From the IMG/VR virus record IMGVR_UViG_3300036828_000142, positions 1 through 64,000 of that record: DNA of 64,000 nt; one strand, given 5' to 3'. The notes beneath the pieces were generated by a model. It had not been told where the DNA came from and ran no database searches. It worked only from the letters and a program-made list of their open reading frames with translations. The position numbers and the translations under genes were made by a program. Of the stretch, positions 37,183-44,698 are shown piece after piece (the stretch's first letter is position 1; the number at the start of each line of letters is the position of its first letter). This stretch comes from a virus.

Positions 37183-38238
37183 ATGAACGGCAACCCATAC
37201 GGTGAGTTCGGCAGGCCGATCCGCCTGCTGGAGGCGTACAAGGAGTGGCGCGACGAGCGGATCTTGCAGGAGGCGGACTCGAAGGCTGACTTCGCGTCGT
37301 TCCTGTTCGGGCCGGTACGCCAGTCGATGTGGACTGGCTACAGCCGCGCGCAGGCGCAGTACCAGCGGTACACCCGGCAAGAGAACGCCCCCGACTTCCG
37401 CCAGCGGCGGCTGCGCGGCCTGAACGGCCTGCTCGGGATCGGGTACGTGGGTGACCACGGCAACTACCCAGGGATGAAGCGCACCGAGCGCCCACCGGCC
37501 ACCCTGTCGGTGGACACGTACGGCGGCGTCTACCAGATCACCCGCCAGGCAATCATCAACGACGACTCGAACGAGCTGCTGAACCGCAACCCGGCCGACA
37601 TGGGCTACGCCGCCGGGGTGTTCATTCTCCAGACCGTGATCGCGATGATCGAGAACCCCGGCAACGCGCCGGACGGCCAGCCGTTCTACTCAACGACCCG
37701 TGGCAACCAGGTCGTCACCCCGCTCGCGGAAGACTCGCTCGCGGACGCGCTCGCGTTCATGGAAGGCCAGATTGACGACGACGGCAACCAGATTGTCGTC
37801 ACCCCGTCGGTGCTGGTCGTCAAGAACGCGCGGATGCAGATGATCGCCCAGCGCATCCTGAACTCCACCCAGACCGGCACGAACGTCCAATGGGCGGGAG
37901 CGCCCGGCGTGGGCTCGGCAGTGATGGACAAGGGCACGATCAACCCGCTCGCGGGCATCCTCCCGGCCGACGGGGTGCTGCGTGACCCGTGGTTCCACGA
38001 CGCCAATGACTGGTATCTGTTCGCTGACCCGAACGATGTGCCAGGGTTCGCTGTGGGCTTCCTGAACGGTCAGGCAGAGCCTCAGGTGATGTTGCGCGAT
38101 CCGATGGTCAGGATGGCGCTCGGTTCAGGAACCGACCCTTACCAGTTCGAGCTGGATTCGGTGGACTTCAAGGTCCGGTCGGACTATGGCGTCGGGGTGA
38201 TCGACCCGCGCGGCGCGTACCGCTCAATCGTTCCCTAA
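37183..38238 (+). CDS. Major capsid protein
   Basis: 351 aa. The HK97-fold pattern is seen in ATLSVDTYGGVYQITRQAII, a long helix (GYAAGVFILQTVIAMIENPG), TPSVLVVKNARMQMIAQRIL and the C-terminal beta part (FKVRSDYGVGVIDPRGAYRS). Order protease-decoration-capsid and a terminator after the gene support the call. ATG 37183 has AAGGAG 7 bases upstream; a six-codon frame (ATG 37167) ends over the start as ATGA. Confidence 0.88.
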   Translation: MNGNPYGEFGRPIRLLEAYKEWRDERILQEADSKADFASFLFGPVRQSMWTGYSRAQAQYQRYTRQENAPDFRQRRLRGLNGLLGIGYVGDHGNYPGMKRTERPPATLSVDTYGGVYQITRQAIINDDSNELLNRNPADMGYAAGVFILQTVIAMIENPGNAPDGQPFYSTTRGNQVVTPLAEDSLADALAFMEGQIDDDGNQIVVTPSVLVVKNARMQMIAQRILNSTQTGTNVQWAGAPGVGSAVMDKGTINPLAGILPADGVLRDPWFHDANDWYLFADPNDVPGFAVGFLNGQAEPQVMLRDPMVRMALGSGTDPYQFELDSVDFKVRSDYGVGVIDPRGAYRSIVP

Positions 38239-38263
38239 GCGCACGCAACGGATACCGGCTGGA

Positions 38264-38301
38264 GTGCCCTAGCAGGCGGCGAGCTGCCGCTTGCAGGGCA
38301 C
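38264..38301 (+). terminator. Terminator after the major capsid gene
   Basis: GTGCCCT (38264-38270) pairs with AGGGCAC (38295-38301), and the stem continues inward as AGCAGGCGGC with GCCGCTTGC (one G-T wobble), giving a hairpin of about 16 bp. It lies 26 bases after the stop codon. Confidence 0.78.
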
Positions 38302-38311
38302 GATGGCTCGT

Positions 38312-38342
38312 TTGTGATCTTGGCATCGGCCGAGGGTAGCCT
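38312..38342 (+). promoter_or_regulatory. Candidate promoter after the capsid terminator
   Basis: TTGTGA (38312-38317) and TAGCCT (38337-38342) are separated by 19 bases, upstream of the gene at 38373. Weak -35/-10 similarity only. Confidence 0.3.
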
Positions 38343-38372
38343 TCAGGCGGTATCCCCGAAATGGAGGCGGCA

Positions 38373-38813
38373 ATGAGTCCCAGAGGGTCAGACGCAGAAG
38401 CAGCGGGTCAGGAGCTTGAGGCCCGCACCGGATTCGCGCCGAACGCGGAGCAGATGATCGCGGACAACCAGGAGCGCTTCACCCAGGAGCTTCGCGCTGC
38501 GAGCAACCGGCCGCTGAACCAGGAAGCGACCGACGAGATGGACGAGGACGAGGCGCAAAGCTACCTCGATGACGCGGAGGCGACGGTCCTTGACTACGCC
38601 GTTCGTGGCCCGTTCGTGGTCGTCGTGTCCGAGGACGAGGACGGCGAGATCCACAAGACCGCTCACGTGGTGAAGGGCAAGGAGAAGGCTGCCGAGCGCC
38701 TGACCCGCACAGCGGGCCGGGGGCAGGACGAGACGGACGAGGAAGCCGAGAAGACGACCTCGCGCAGCTCGTCGCGGCGCACCACCGCAGCGGCTTCTTC
38801 CAGCAGCGAGTAG
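38373..38813 (+). CDS. Hypothetical acidic virion-module protein
   Basis: 146 aa from ATG 38373, chosen over ATG 38361 because GGAGG lies 5 bases before it. A polar N-terminus is followed by VLDYAVRGPFVVVVSEDEDG and a Ser/Thr/Arg-rich tail. It occupies the slot after the capsid gene where small head proteins sit. No family recognised. Confidence 0.6.
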   Translation: MSPRGSDAEAAGQELEARTGFAPNAEQMIADNQERFTQELRAASNRPLNQEATDEMDEDEAQSYLDDAEATVLDYAVRGPFVVVVSEDEDGEIHKTAHVVKGKEKAAERLTRTAGRGQDETDEEAEKTTSRSSSRRTTAAASSSSE

Positions 38814-38819
38814 GTCCTG

Positions 38820-39404
38820 TTGGGCGTCATAGCGCCTCCCTCGATGCTGCCGCCCACGGTGGCGGACATCACGTCGTGGAGCCGGGTGAACTTCGCCGGG
38901 CTCGACAACCCGTACAGCGACGTTGACGTGGCGCGGATGATCGCTCGTGCGTGCGGCTACCTCCAGGCGATCACGGGACGGCCGATTGACGACACGATGC
39001 CGCCGAACCTGGTGACCATCGCCCAGGACGCGGTGCAGCTCCGGGTCGAGCAGGAAGCGATGCAGTCCCAAGAGGACTACGTGGACACGCTCAACGACGA
39101 CGCGATCCAGAGCTTCACCGCAGGCAACTACTCCGAGACGCGCAAGGAGCCCGGCCGTCTGCGCTACACGGGCGCGACGACCGGCATCCCGGACATCAAC
39201 CCGAACGCCGCGCTGAACATGGACATGTGGCTGCTGATGACGCCCGACATGCAGGAATACTGGCGCTACGTCATCCAGGGCACCGGCGCTGTCGCGTTCG
39301 AGGTCACCGAGGCGGACTGGGCGAACTACGACGGGCTGTACCCGTACAGCTTCGGGGTCGGCATGGCCAGAGGAGCCTATGACGCGAACACCTGGGGCGC
39401 GTAG
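38820..39404 (+). CDS. Head-tail connector (adaptor) protein
   Basis: 194 aa from TTG 38820, or 186 aa from ATG 38844. TVADITSWSRVNFAGLDNPY, SDVDVARMIARACGYLQAIT and APNLV-type helices resemble the gp6/gp15-type adaptor that binds the portal ring. The ribosome-binding site is weak for both starts. Position directly before the stopper-type gene supports the call. Confidence 0.65.
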   Translation: MGVIAPPSMLPPTVADITSWSRVNFAGLDNPYSDVDVARMIARACGYLQAITGRPIDDTMPPNLVTIAQDAVQLRVEQEAMQSQEDYVDTLNDDAIQSFTAGNYSETRKEPGRLRYTGATTGIPDINPNAALNMDMWLLMTPDMQEYWRYVIQGTGAVAFEVTEADWANYDGLYPYSFGVGMARGAYDANTWGA

Positions 39405-39406
39405 CT

Positions 39407-39805
39407 GTGTCGTTCCAGGGGTGTCTCGTGGACCGTGCGCGGCGGGTCGTGCGAACCCCAACACCAGTGCGGGTGGAGGGCACCACCCAGTTCGAGACGT
39501 TGCACGACCCGTGGTTCAAATGCCGCTTCGTCTACAACGCCGCGCCGGAAGCTGACGACACGCAGGGCGGTCGCCGCCGGGTGCCGCGCACCGGCACGAT
39601 CATGTGCGGGCTGCGCGACCAGGACGGCAACACGCTCGCGATCAACGGCAGCGACCGGCTGGAGGTCAACTCCAGCGAGCTGGGCCGCGCGATCTTCGAG
39701 ATCACGTCCGACGGCGAACCGATCCGCAAGAAGAAGAAGATGCTCGGGTGGATGGCGAACGTCACCAGAGTCGAGGAGCACCAGTTCGAGAGGGCCGAGC
39801 CGTAG
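39407..39805 (+). CDS. Putative head-tail stopper protein
   Basis: 132 aa from GTG 39407. Beta-rich (KCRFVYNAAPEADDTQGGRR then LAINGSDRLEVNSSELGRAI), size and position consistent with head-closure proteins. It ends TAG 39803-39805. Confidence 0.6.
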   Translation: MSFQGCLVDRARRVVRTPTPVRVEGTTQFETLHDPWFKCRFVYNAAPEADDTQGGRRRVPRTGTIMCGLRDQDGNTLAINGSDRLEVNSSELGRAIFEITSDGEPIRKKKKMLGWMANVTRVEEHQFERAEP

Positions 39806-40329
39806 CCGACCAGGTCAGGTTCATCACGAAGTACATCGGGCCGAACCTCTCGGACCTGTTCGACTCCACTCCGGCGGAGCGCGCCGCCAAGCGGATGGCC
39901 AACACCGGTGGCAACAGGCTGCACGAACGGATCAGAGAGAACACGCCGGTTCGCACCGGGGTGCTGCGCGAAAGCTGGCTTCGCACCCCGACCGAGAACA
40001 TCGGCAACCGCTACGAAACCCACGTGCGCACCGAGGTGGACTACGCGCCGTACGTCAACTACGGCACCGGCCTGTGGGGGCCCGAGCACCGCAAGTACCT
40101 GATCGAACCGATCCCCCCGAATCAGCTTCTCTCATGGCGTGACCCGGTGAGCGGGCGCAGAGCATACGCACGCTACGTGTGGCATCCCGGCAGCCCCCCG
40201 GCGCACATGATCGAGTACGGCGCAGCGAAGACCGAATCGGAGCTGGGCACGATCATGGACGGCGACCTGCAACTGTTCAAGACCGAGATGGAGGCGCTTG
40301 CGGTCAGCGCGCAAGCACGCTCGCATTGA
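39748..40329 (+). CDS. HK97 gp10-like tail-completion protein
   Basis: 193 aa if begun at GTG 39748. The folded part starts near residue 19 with VADQVRFITKYIGPNLSDLF and includes RENTPVRTGVLRESW and YAPYVNYGTGLWGPEHRKYL, the hallmark of gp10-like neck or tail-completion proteins. No canonical start lies at the natural boundary: GTA at the GTAG junction and GTC nearby are the closest codons, so the true start is uncertain. Confidence 0.72.
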   Translation: MDGERHQSRGAPVREGRAVADQVRFITKYIGPNLSDLFDSTPAERAAKRMANTGGNRLHERIRENTPVRTGVLRESWLRTPTENIGNRYETHVRTEVDYAPYVNYGTGLWGPEHRKYLIEPIPPNQLLSWRDPVSGRRAYARYVWHPGSPPAHMIEYGAAKTESELGTIMDGDLQLFKTEMEALAVSAQARSH

Positions 40330-40898
40330 GCACCACGACACCACCGCTTGACTCGGGCCGGGCGCACCAGGACGCGCTGCGTAGCGTCAAGCGCTACGTC
40401 GCCGTCGCGCTCGGCGACGACTGGGAAGTGCGGATCTCCCGCGAGGAGGGAGCGTTTGCGAGGCCGTTCGCTCGCGTCTGGCAGGTTGCCGGGACAACGT
40501 ACCCGCTGACCGGCGGGCGGTGGGTCGCGGACATGGTCCAGCCGTTCGTGGTCGCCGCCTACCCGGAGCAGGGTCGTAACCCGGACGAGGCGCTGCTGAA
40601 AGCGCAGCGGGTCGAGAACTGCCTGTACCGCGCGTTCCGCGTCGGCGTCGAGAACGGCCGGGCGATGCGCGTGCCGCTGTACAACTACTACCACACGAAG
40701 AACTGGGACCAGGGCGTGTGGTACCCGAGGGCGTTCATGCGCGTCAATGACCTCTCCACCCAGCCGTTCGTGGACCCGGACGAGGACACGCTGTGGGCTG
40801 TGATGTGCGACGTGCGGCTGGCGTGGCGGCGGGTCGCTGAGACGATCCCCGACTCCCCGATCCTGGAGAGCGTGCAAGTAATCCCATCTGTGGGATGA
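40326..40898 (+). CDS. Tail terminator-type protein
   Basis: 190 aa from TTG 40326 (TTGA overlap). HQDALRSVKRYVAVALGDDW, a beta region (VRISREEGAFARPFARVWQV) and RVENCLYRAF occupy the position of the tail terminator between gp10-like and sheath genes. A small ATCCCA/TGGGAT hairpin overlaps the stop. Confidence 0.62.
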   Translation: MSTTTPPLDSGRAHQDALRSVKRYVAVALGDDWEVRISREEGAFARPFARVWQVAGTTYPLTGGRWVADMVQPFVVAAYPEQGRNPDEALLKAQRVENCLYRAFRVGVENGRAMRVPLYNYYHTKNWDQGVWYPRAFMRVNDLSTQPFVDPDEDTLWAVMCDVRLAWRRVAETIPDSPILESVQVIPSVG

Positions 40899-40911
40899 GC
40901 AAGATCGCGCC

Positions 40912-41517
40912 TTAGCTTCGCAGGGGGCAGCTCCGGTAGTTGTGATCGGGCTGGTGGCAGACAGAGCACCGTTGCGATCCGCTGCGCCCACCCTGCGGAC
41001 AGGTCAGGACGTTGTGACCCGTTCCTCCGCACCCGCTGCATCTCCACGGCTCGAACAGGGGCCCACGCTCCGCTGGGAGCGGATGTCCTCTGCCGCGCAT
41101 CGTGACTCCCGCCTGATGCAGCATTCTGATCACTTCGCTATGTGGTCTTTGTAGGACCGTTCCGATTGCTGGGGTTGCCATCCCTTGTTCGTATAGCTCG
41201 ATTGCCTGCTTGCAGTCCAGGTTCCGCTGTGCAGTTTGCGCCGCGATACGGGCGAGGTGCGCGTCGGCGCACGCCTGGCAGTTCTGGCTCGGCACACGGC
41301 GCGGGTCTGTGCGTGCGTGGCCGCAACGATGCCAGTCGTGGGGGTGGGTTAGCCCGGCTGCGGCAAGCGCCGCTCTCCAGCTACCGAAACGTGCCTGAAC
41401 GACTCGTAGGCTGGGTCGCCAACGTGCTCGATCCCACTCCACGCTGGTGGGTGCGCGAGCGTTCACCGCGTGCTGCTGTAGCGCCGTGATGATGTCCGCG
41501 TTCGTGTAGTAGTCCAT
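40912..41517 (-). CDS. Leftward zinc-knuckle protein with homing-endonuclease-associated repeat
   Basis: 201 aa on the minus strand inside a rightward operon. Residues about 25-55 (VEWDRARWRPSLRVVQARFG followed by SWRAALAAAGL) match the HNH-associated helical repeat used for DNA recognition. Residues about 68-85 have CGHARTDPRRVPSQNCQAC. Residues about 157-198 are two CCHC knuckles (CSGCGGTGHNVLTC and CSVCHQPDHNYRSC). No catalytic HNH core is seen, so it may be a DNA-binding relic or regulator derived from a mobile element. Orientation and content mark it as a late insertion. Confidence 0.7.
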   Translation of the reverse strand: MDYYTNADIITALQQHAVNARAPTSVEWDRARWRPSLRVVQARFGSWRAALAAAGLTHPHDWHRCGHARTDPRRVPSQNCQACADAHLARIAAQTAQRNLDCKQAIELYEQGMATPAIGTVLQRPHSEVIRMLHQAGVTMRGRGHPLPAERGPLFEPWRCSGCGGTGHNVLTCPQGGRSGSQRCSVCHQPDHNYRSCPLRS

Positions 41518-41562
41518 TTGGGGGCATCGTTCCAGATGGCGCGGACTGAATCCGTTTGCTGT

Positions 41563-41590
41563 GTTGGCTGTGAGTGCGCTTAGTATCGGC
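41563..41590 (+). promoter_or_regulatory. Dyad promoter/operator element, copy 13
   Basis: GAGTGCGCT then TAGTAT (41581-41586) and CGGC. The right arm GTGCGCT is intact and the left arm weak. It would restart transcription of the tail operon downstream of the leftward insertion. Confidence 0.45.
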
Positions 41591-41631
41591 TCCAGCCCGC
41601 CCTGTGGGGTTCACAGAGAGGAGCACACGAG

Positions 41632-41913
41632 GTGTCAACGGAATCACCAGAGCCGGAAGCTGCGCACACGTCAGCGCGCAGTAGCAAGAGCAAGCAGGAG
41701 CAGACCACCAAGGCGGCTGAGACGGGCGCACCGAGCCTGCCTGACATGCCGGTCAGCCAGTTGATCGAGGGCGCGACCGCGTACCTCGGGTGCTCGTCGT
41801 GGACAGCAAAGGGCGCGCTACGCGAGCACGAGCCCGACGAGATGATGAGCGTGGACGCGGCCAAGGCCGAGATCGAGAAGTGGCGCACGACGCCACTGGA
41901 TAAGGGGGAGTAA
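41632..41913 (+). CDS. Small tail-operon protein
   Basis: 93 aa from GTG 41632, with GAGAGGAG about 12 bases upstream. A polar Ser/Glu/Lys N-terminus precedes PVSQLIEGATAYLGCSSWTA and VDAAKAEIEKWRTTPL. It sits directly before the sheath gene. No family recognised. Confidence 0.62.
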   Translation: MSTESPEPEAAHTSARSSKSKQEQTTKAAETGAPSLPDMPVSQLIEGATAYLGCSSWTAKGALREHEPDEMMSVDAAKAEIEKWRTTPLDKGE

Positions 41914-41916
41914 CGG

Positions 41917-43401
41917 ATGCCTGGTTCGTTCTCCAAGGACGCGCGGCCGGTCAGGCCAGGCGCGTACTTCAACTGGGAGGCGCAGCCGACCACCACGATC
42001 CCGCCGAACATCGGCTCGGTCGTGGCGCTGGCCATCATCCACGACTGGGGTCCGACCGAGCAGATCGTTCCGTGCCTGTCGCTCGGGGATTTCCAATCGA
42101 AGTTCGGGCCGTCCACCGATACCCCCGGCTACGCGGCGGTGATGCAGTGCTTCAAGGGTGAGGGTGTCGGCGGTCGCGGTGGCGCTGGCGAGGTTCTCGC
42201 CTACCGGATGATCGGGGCGTCTGCCGCAGCGGGCACCATCGACCTCGACAACTCGTCTTCGGCTGCTGCGATGAAGCTGACGGCGCTGTACGACGGGTCC
42301 TACAGCGACAACCTCGGGGTGCGGGTGCGCGTCTCCAGCGTGATCACGAGCACCGACGTGCTGATCACCCTGAACGGCACGATCATCGAGCAGCACACAG
42401 CCGACGCTTCGGGCACCACGCCGATCCAGACGATGGTCGATCAGATCAACCAGACCTCGAAGTGGGTCACGGCCGAGGTGACGACAGACGGTACCGCGCT
42501 GGACACCACGACCCCTAGCCAGATCCAACCGTTCGCCGGTGGCGACGACGGCGCGACGCTGCTGCCCGCCGACTGGATGGACACGCTCGACGCGCTGAGC
42601 GCCGCGCGCTTCTCGCTGTTCGCCCCGTTCGACCTGACGGACTCCTCGATCCTGGCGTCAGTGCAGACGTGGAGCCAGTCGCTGAACACCACCGGCAAGC
42701 GGTTTATGACCGTGGTCGGCGGCGACCTGACCGACACCGCAACCTCCGCCATCGACCGCTCCACCGCAATGTCGGGGCTGCCGGGCGACGGCGGCGGGGA
42801 GAACATCGTCAACCTGGGCGTCGGGTCGCTGGTAGACGACCAGCTCGGCGAGCTTTCAACCTCGCAGCTCGCGCCGCGCATCGCTGGAATCCTCGCTGCT
42901 CGCGGCGAGTCGATGAGCCTCACGTTCGCCCGCATGCAGGGCACGACCGCCGGGGTGCTGCCTTCGGACTCCGACGTGTCGCTGTGCTTCGACGGTGGCG
43001 TGGTCGTGTTCGGGATGGACTCCAACGCCGCCTCCCCGATCCGTGTCGAGAAGGGCCTGACGACCTACGTCGGCGGCGATGACTCCAAGCCGTACCTGAT
43101 TTACCGCAACCCGAAGTTCGTGCGCACGATGCAAGGGATCGAGACGGACATCACCGACTGGGCGACCGCTTCGGCCATCGGCCTGTTGCAGGTCAACGAC
43201 CAGACCAGAGCGATGGTTGTCGGCTACGGGCACCAGGTGATGGACGCTCGCGCCGGGCTCGGCGTCATCCAGGACGGGTTCACCGTCGGTGTTGACCCGA
43301 TCCCGCCGCCGACTGACGACGACGAGTTCATCGCGGTGGTGTACGGGATCGCGTTCGGCCGCTCGGTCGAGCAGATTTACAACACCGTGTACATAACGTG
43401 A
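41917..43401 (+). CDS. Contractile tail sheath protein
   Basis: 494 aa. The N-terminal RPGAYFNWEAQPTTTIPPNI, GSVVALAIIHDWGP and the DGSYSDNLGVRVRVSSV segment match the XkdK/gp18 sheath family. The C-terminal part (DVSLCFDGGVVVFGM ... AIVYGIAFGRSVEQIYNTVY style ending) is also typical. It polymerises around the tail tube and contracts on host binding. It establishes this phage as a myovirus. Confidence 0.93.
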   Translation: MPGSFSKDARPVRPGAYFNWEAQPTTTIPPNIGSVVALAIIHDWGPTEQIVPCLSLGDFQSKFGPSTDTPGYAAVMQCFKGEGVGGRGGAGEVLAYRMIGASAAAGTIDLDNSSSAAAMKLTALYDGSYSDNLGVRVRVSSVITSTDVLITLNGTIIEQHTADASGTTPIQTMVDQINQTSKWVTAEVTTDGTALDTTTPSQIQPFAGGDDGATLLPADWMDTLDALSAARFSLFAPFDLTDSSILASVQTWSQSLNTTGKRFMTVVGGDLTDTATSAIDRSTAMSGLPGDGGGENIVNLGVGSLVDDQLGELSTSQLAPRIAGILAARGESMSLTFARMQGTTAGVLPSDSDVSLCFDGGVVVFGMDSNAASPIRVEKGLTTYVGGDDSKPYLIYRNPKFVRTMQGIETDITDWATASAIGLLQVNDQTRAMVVGYGHQVMDARAGLGVIQDGFTVGVDPIPPPTDDDEFIAVVYGIAFGRSVEQIYNTVYIT

Positions 43402-43423
43402 GCTAAGAAGGAGGTGAGCTTCT

Positions 43424-43972
43424 ATGGCTGAGGTTGGATCAAGTGAGGGCCTATATCGCATCTCAGGGATGTACGGCTACGCGATCATGGACGGTTTCGT
43501 GAGAGCGGAGATAACGAACGTGGTAGCGACGATCACGATTGCGAAGGTCGAGATCCCGCTCGTTGGCGCGACCCGCATGGGCATCAAGCCGGGCCGGGAG
43601 ACGCGCGACGGCACGTTCAACATCCAGAAGATCGACACGCACTGGGAGAAGTACATCCACAGCTACATGTCCCAGAGCCTTGCGCAACGCCGGGCGCTGC
43701 GCGGGACGCAGGCGGGCTCGATGCGGTCGTTCTCGATGCAGGTGTGGTTGGACGACCCGGATGCGCTCGGTGCCGAGGTGTGGCAACTCAACGGCTGCAT
43801 GCTGTGGGACCTGCCGTTGGGGTTCGACATCACCGTTGACGTGATCGACCGTTCGCTCAGCTTCGGCTGGGAGACAGAGAAGCCGTTGCAGAGCTTCGAG
43901 ATCATCGAGGGGCAGACAAACCCGATCACCGGCCAGCCCGCGATCCGGTACCTCGACACGCTGAGCGGCTAG
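43424..43972 (+). CDS. Tail tube protein
   Basis: 182 aa. It matches the XkdM-type tube: ATITIAKVEIPLVGATRMGI, KPGRETRDGTFNIQKIDTHW and the C-terminal FEIIEGQTNPI. Ribosome-binding site AAGGAGGTGA is 10 bases before ATG 43424, the strongest in the window, fitting a high-copy structural protein. Confidence 0.9.
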   Translation: MAEVGSSEGLYRISGMYGYAIMDGFVRAEITNVVATITIAKVEIPLVGATRMGIKPGRETRDGTFNIQKIDTHWEKYIHSYMSQSLAQRRALRGTQAGSMRSFSMQVWLDDPDALGAEVWQLNGCMLWDLPLGFDITVDVIDRSLSFGWETEKPLQSFEIIEGQTNPITGQPAIRYLDTLSG

Positions 43973-43979
43973 GTCCGTC

Positions 43980-44447
43980 GTGATCGTTGATTACGAGAGG
44001 GACGCCTGGCTCGCCGGATTCGCTGACGGCGAGGGCTGTTTCATGCTGGTGCAGAAGCGCCAGGATGTTCAGCAAGGAGGCAAGATCGTCCGGTATGACG
44101 TGATCGGCGTGCAGCCGTGGTTCCAGCTTGGACTACGGGCCGACGACCACGCTGTGCTGTTGACGCTTTCGGAGGTCTTCGGCGGGTGCGTGAACTACGC
44201 ACGACGCGCCGACGGAGACGCAAGGAGAGCGCGGCAGATTTGGACGGTCAGCGGCAAGGCCGACCTCCAACGACTCGTGGACTACTTCGAGCGCTTCCCA
44301 TTGCGTACGAAGAAGGCCCGTGACTTCGAGGTTTGGCGACAGGCGGTCGATATCTACTGTGCCGAGGGCGCTCGTGATAGCAGGCTCCCCCCGCTACGGC
44401 AGGCACTGATGGAAGGCCGCGCGTTCATCGAACAGGTAGCTGCCTGA
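43980..44447 (+). CDS. LAGLIDADG homing endonuclease
   Basis: 155 aa from GTG 43980. DAWLAGFADGEGCFMLVQKR is the LAGLIDADG helix with the catalytic Asp, followed by the beta saddle (VQPWFQLGLRADDHAVLLTL, GGCVNYARRADG, QIWTVSGKADLQRLVDYFER). A single motif means it should work as a homodimer. It separates the tail tube gene from the next tail gene. Its first residues MIVDYERDAWL match those of the following gene (MIVDYERAWL), so the element has incorporated or copied the start of its neighbour. Confidence 0.9.
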   Translation: MIVDYERDAWLAGFADGEGCFMLVQKRQDVQQGGKIVRYDVIGVQPWFQLGLRADDHAVLLTLSEVFGGCVNYARRADGDARRARQIWTVSGKADLQRLVDYFERFPLRTKKARDFEVWRQAVDIYCAEGARDSRLPPLRQALMEGRAFIEQVAA

Positions 44448-44653
44448 TGATCGTGGACTATGAAAGAGCCTGGCTGGAGTTGAAAGCCTATGTCGTGGAG
44501 AAGAACTCGCACGGTCAACGGGACCTTCTCTCAAAGATGAGCCGCATCGAGGTGCAGTGCCGCCTGCCTGAAGGCGAGCGCAACTTCGACCCGACCCCCC
44601 TGGAACAACGGCCCTCTGCACGAGCACTCCGCGAGGTGACGCGGCATGGCTGA
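44447..44653 (+). CDS. Small tail-module protein
   Basis: 68 aa, MIVDYERAWLELKAYVVEKN then MSRIEVQCRLPEG. Short proteins with an (x)WLELKxxVxE-x-H start are typical of small actinophage tail genes of unknown role. Its 5' end is duplicated at the start of the homing endonuclease gene upstream. Confidence 0.65.
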   Translation: MIVDYERAWLELKAYVVEKNSHGQRDLLSKMSRIEVQCRLPEGERNFDPTPLEQRPSARALREVTRHG

Positions 44654-44698
44654 TCTGTCAAACCGTCGCGAGGCCATGCGCCCCGAAGGAGCAGTCCC

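Noticed and set aside
37167-37187. Six-codon leader peptide before the capsid gene
   Set aside because: ATG AAC AAG GAG CAA AGA TGA contains the ribosome-binding site of the capsid gene; the short frame is probably incidental.
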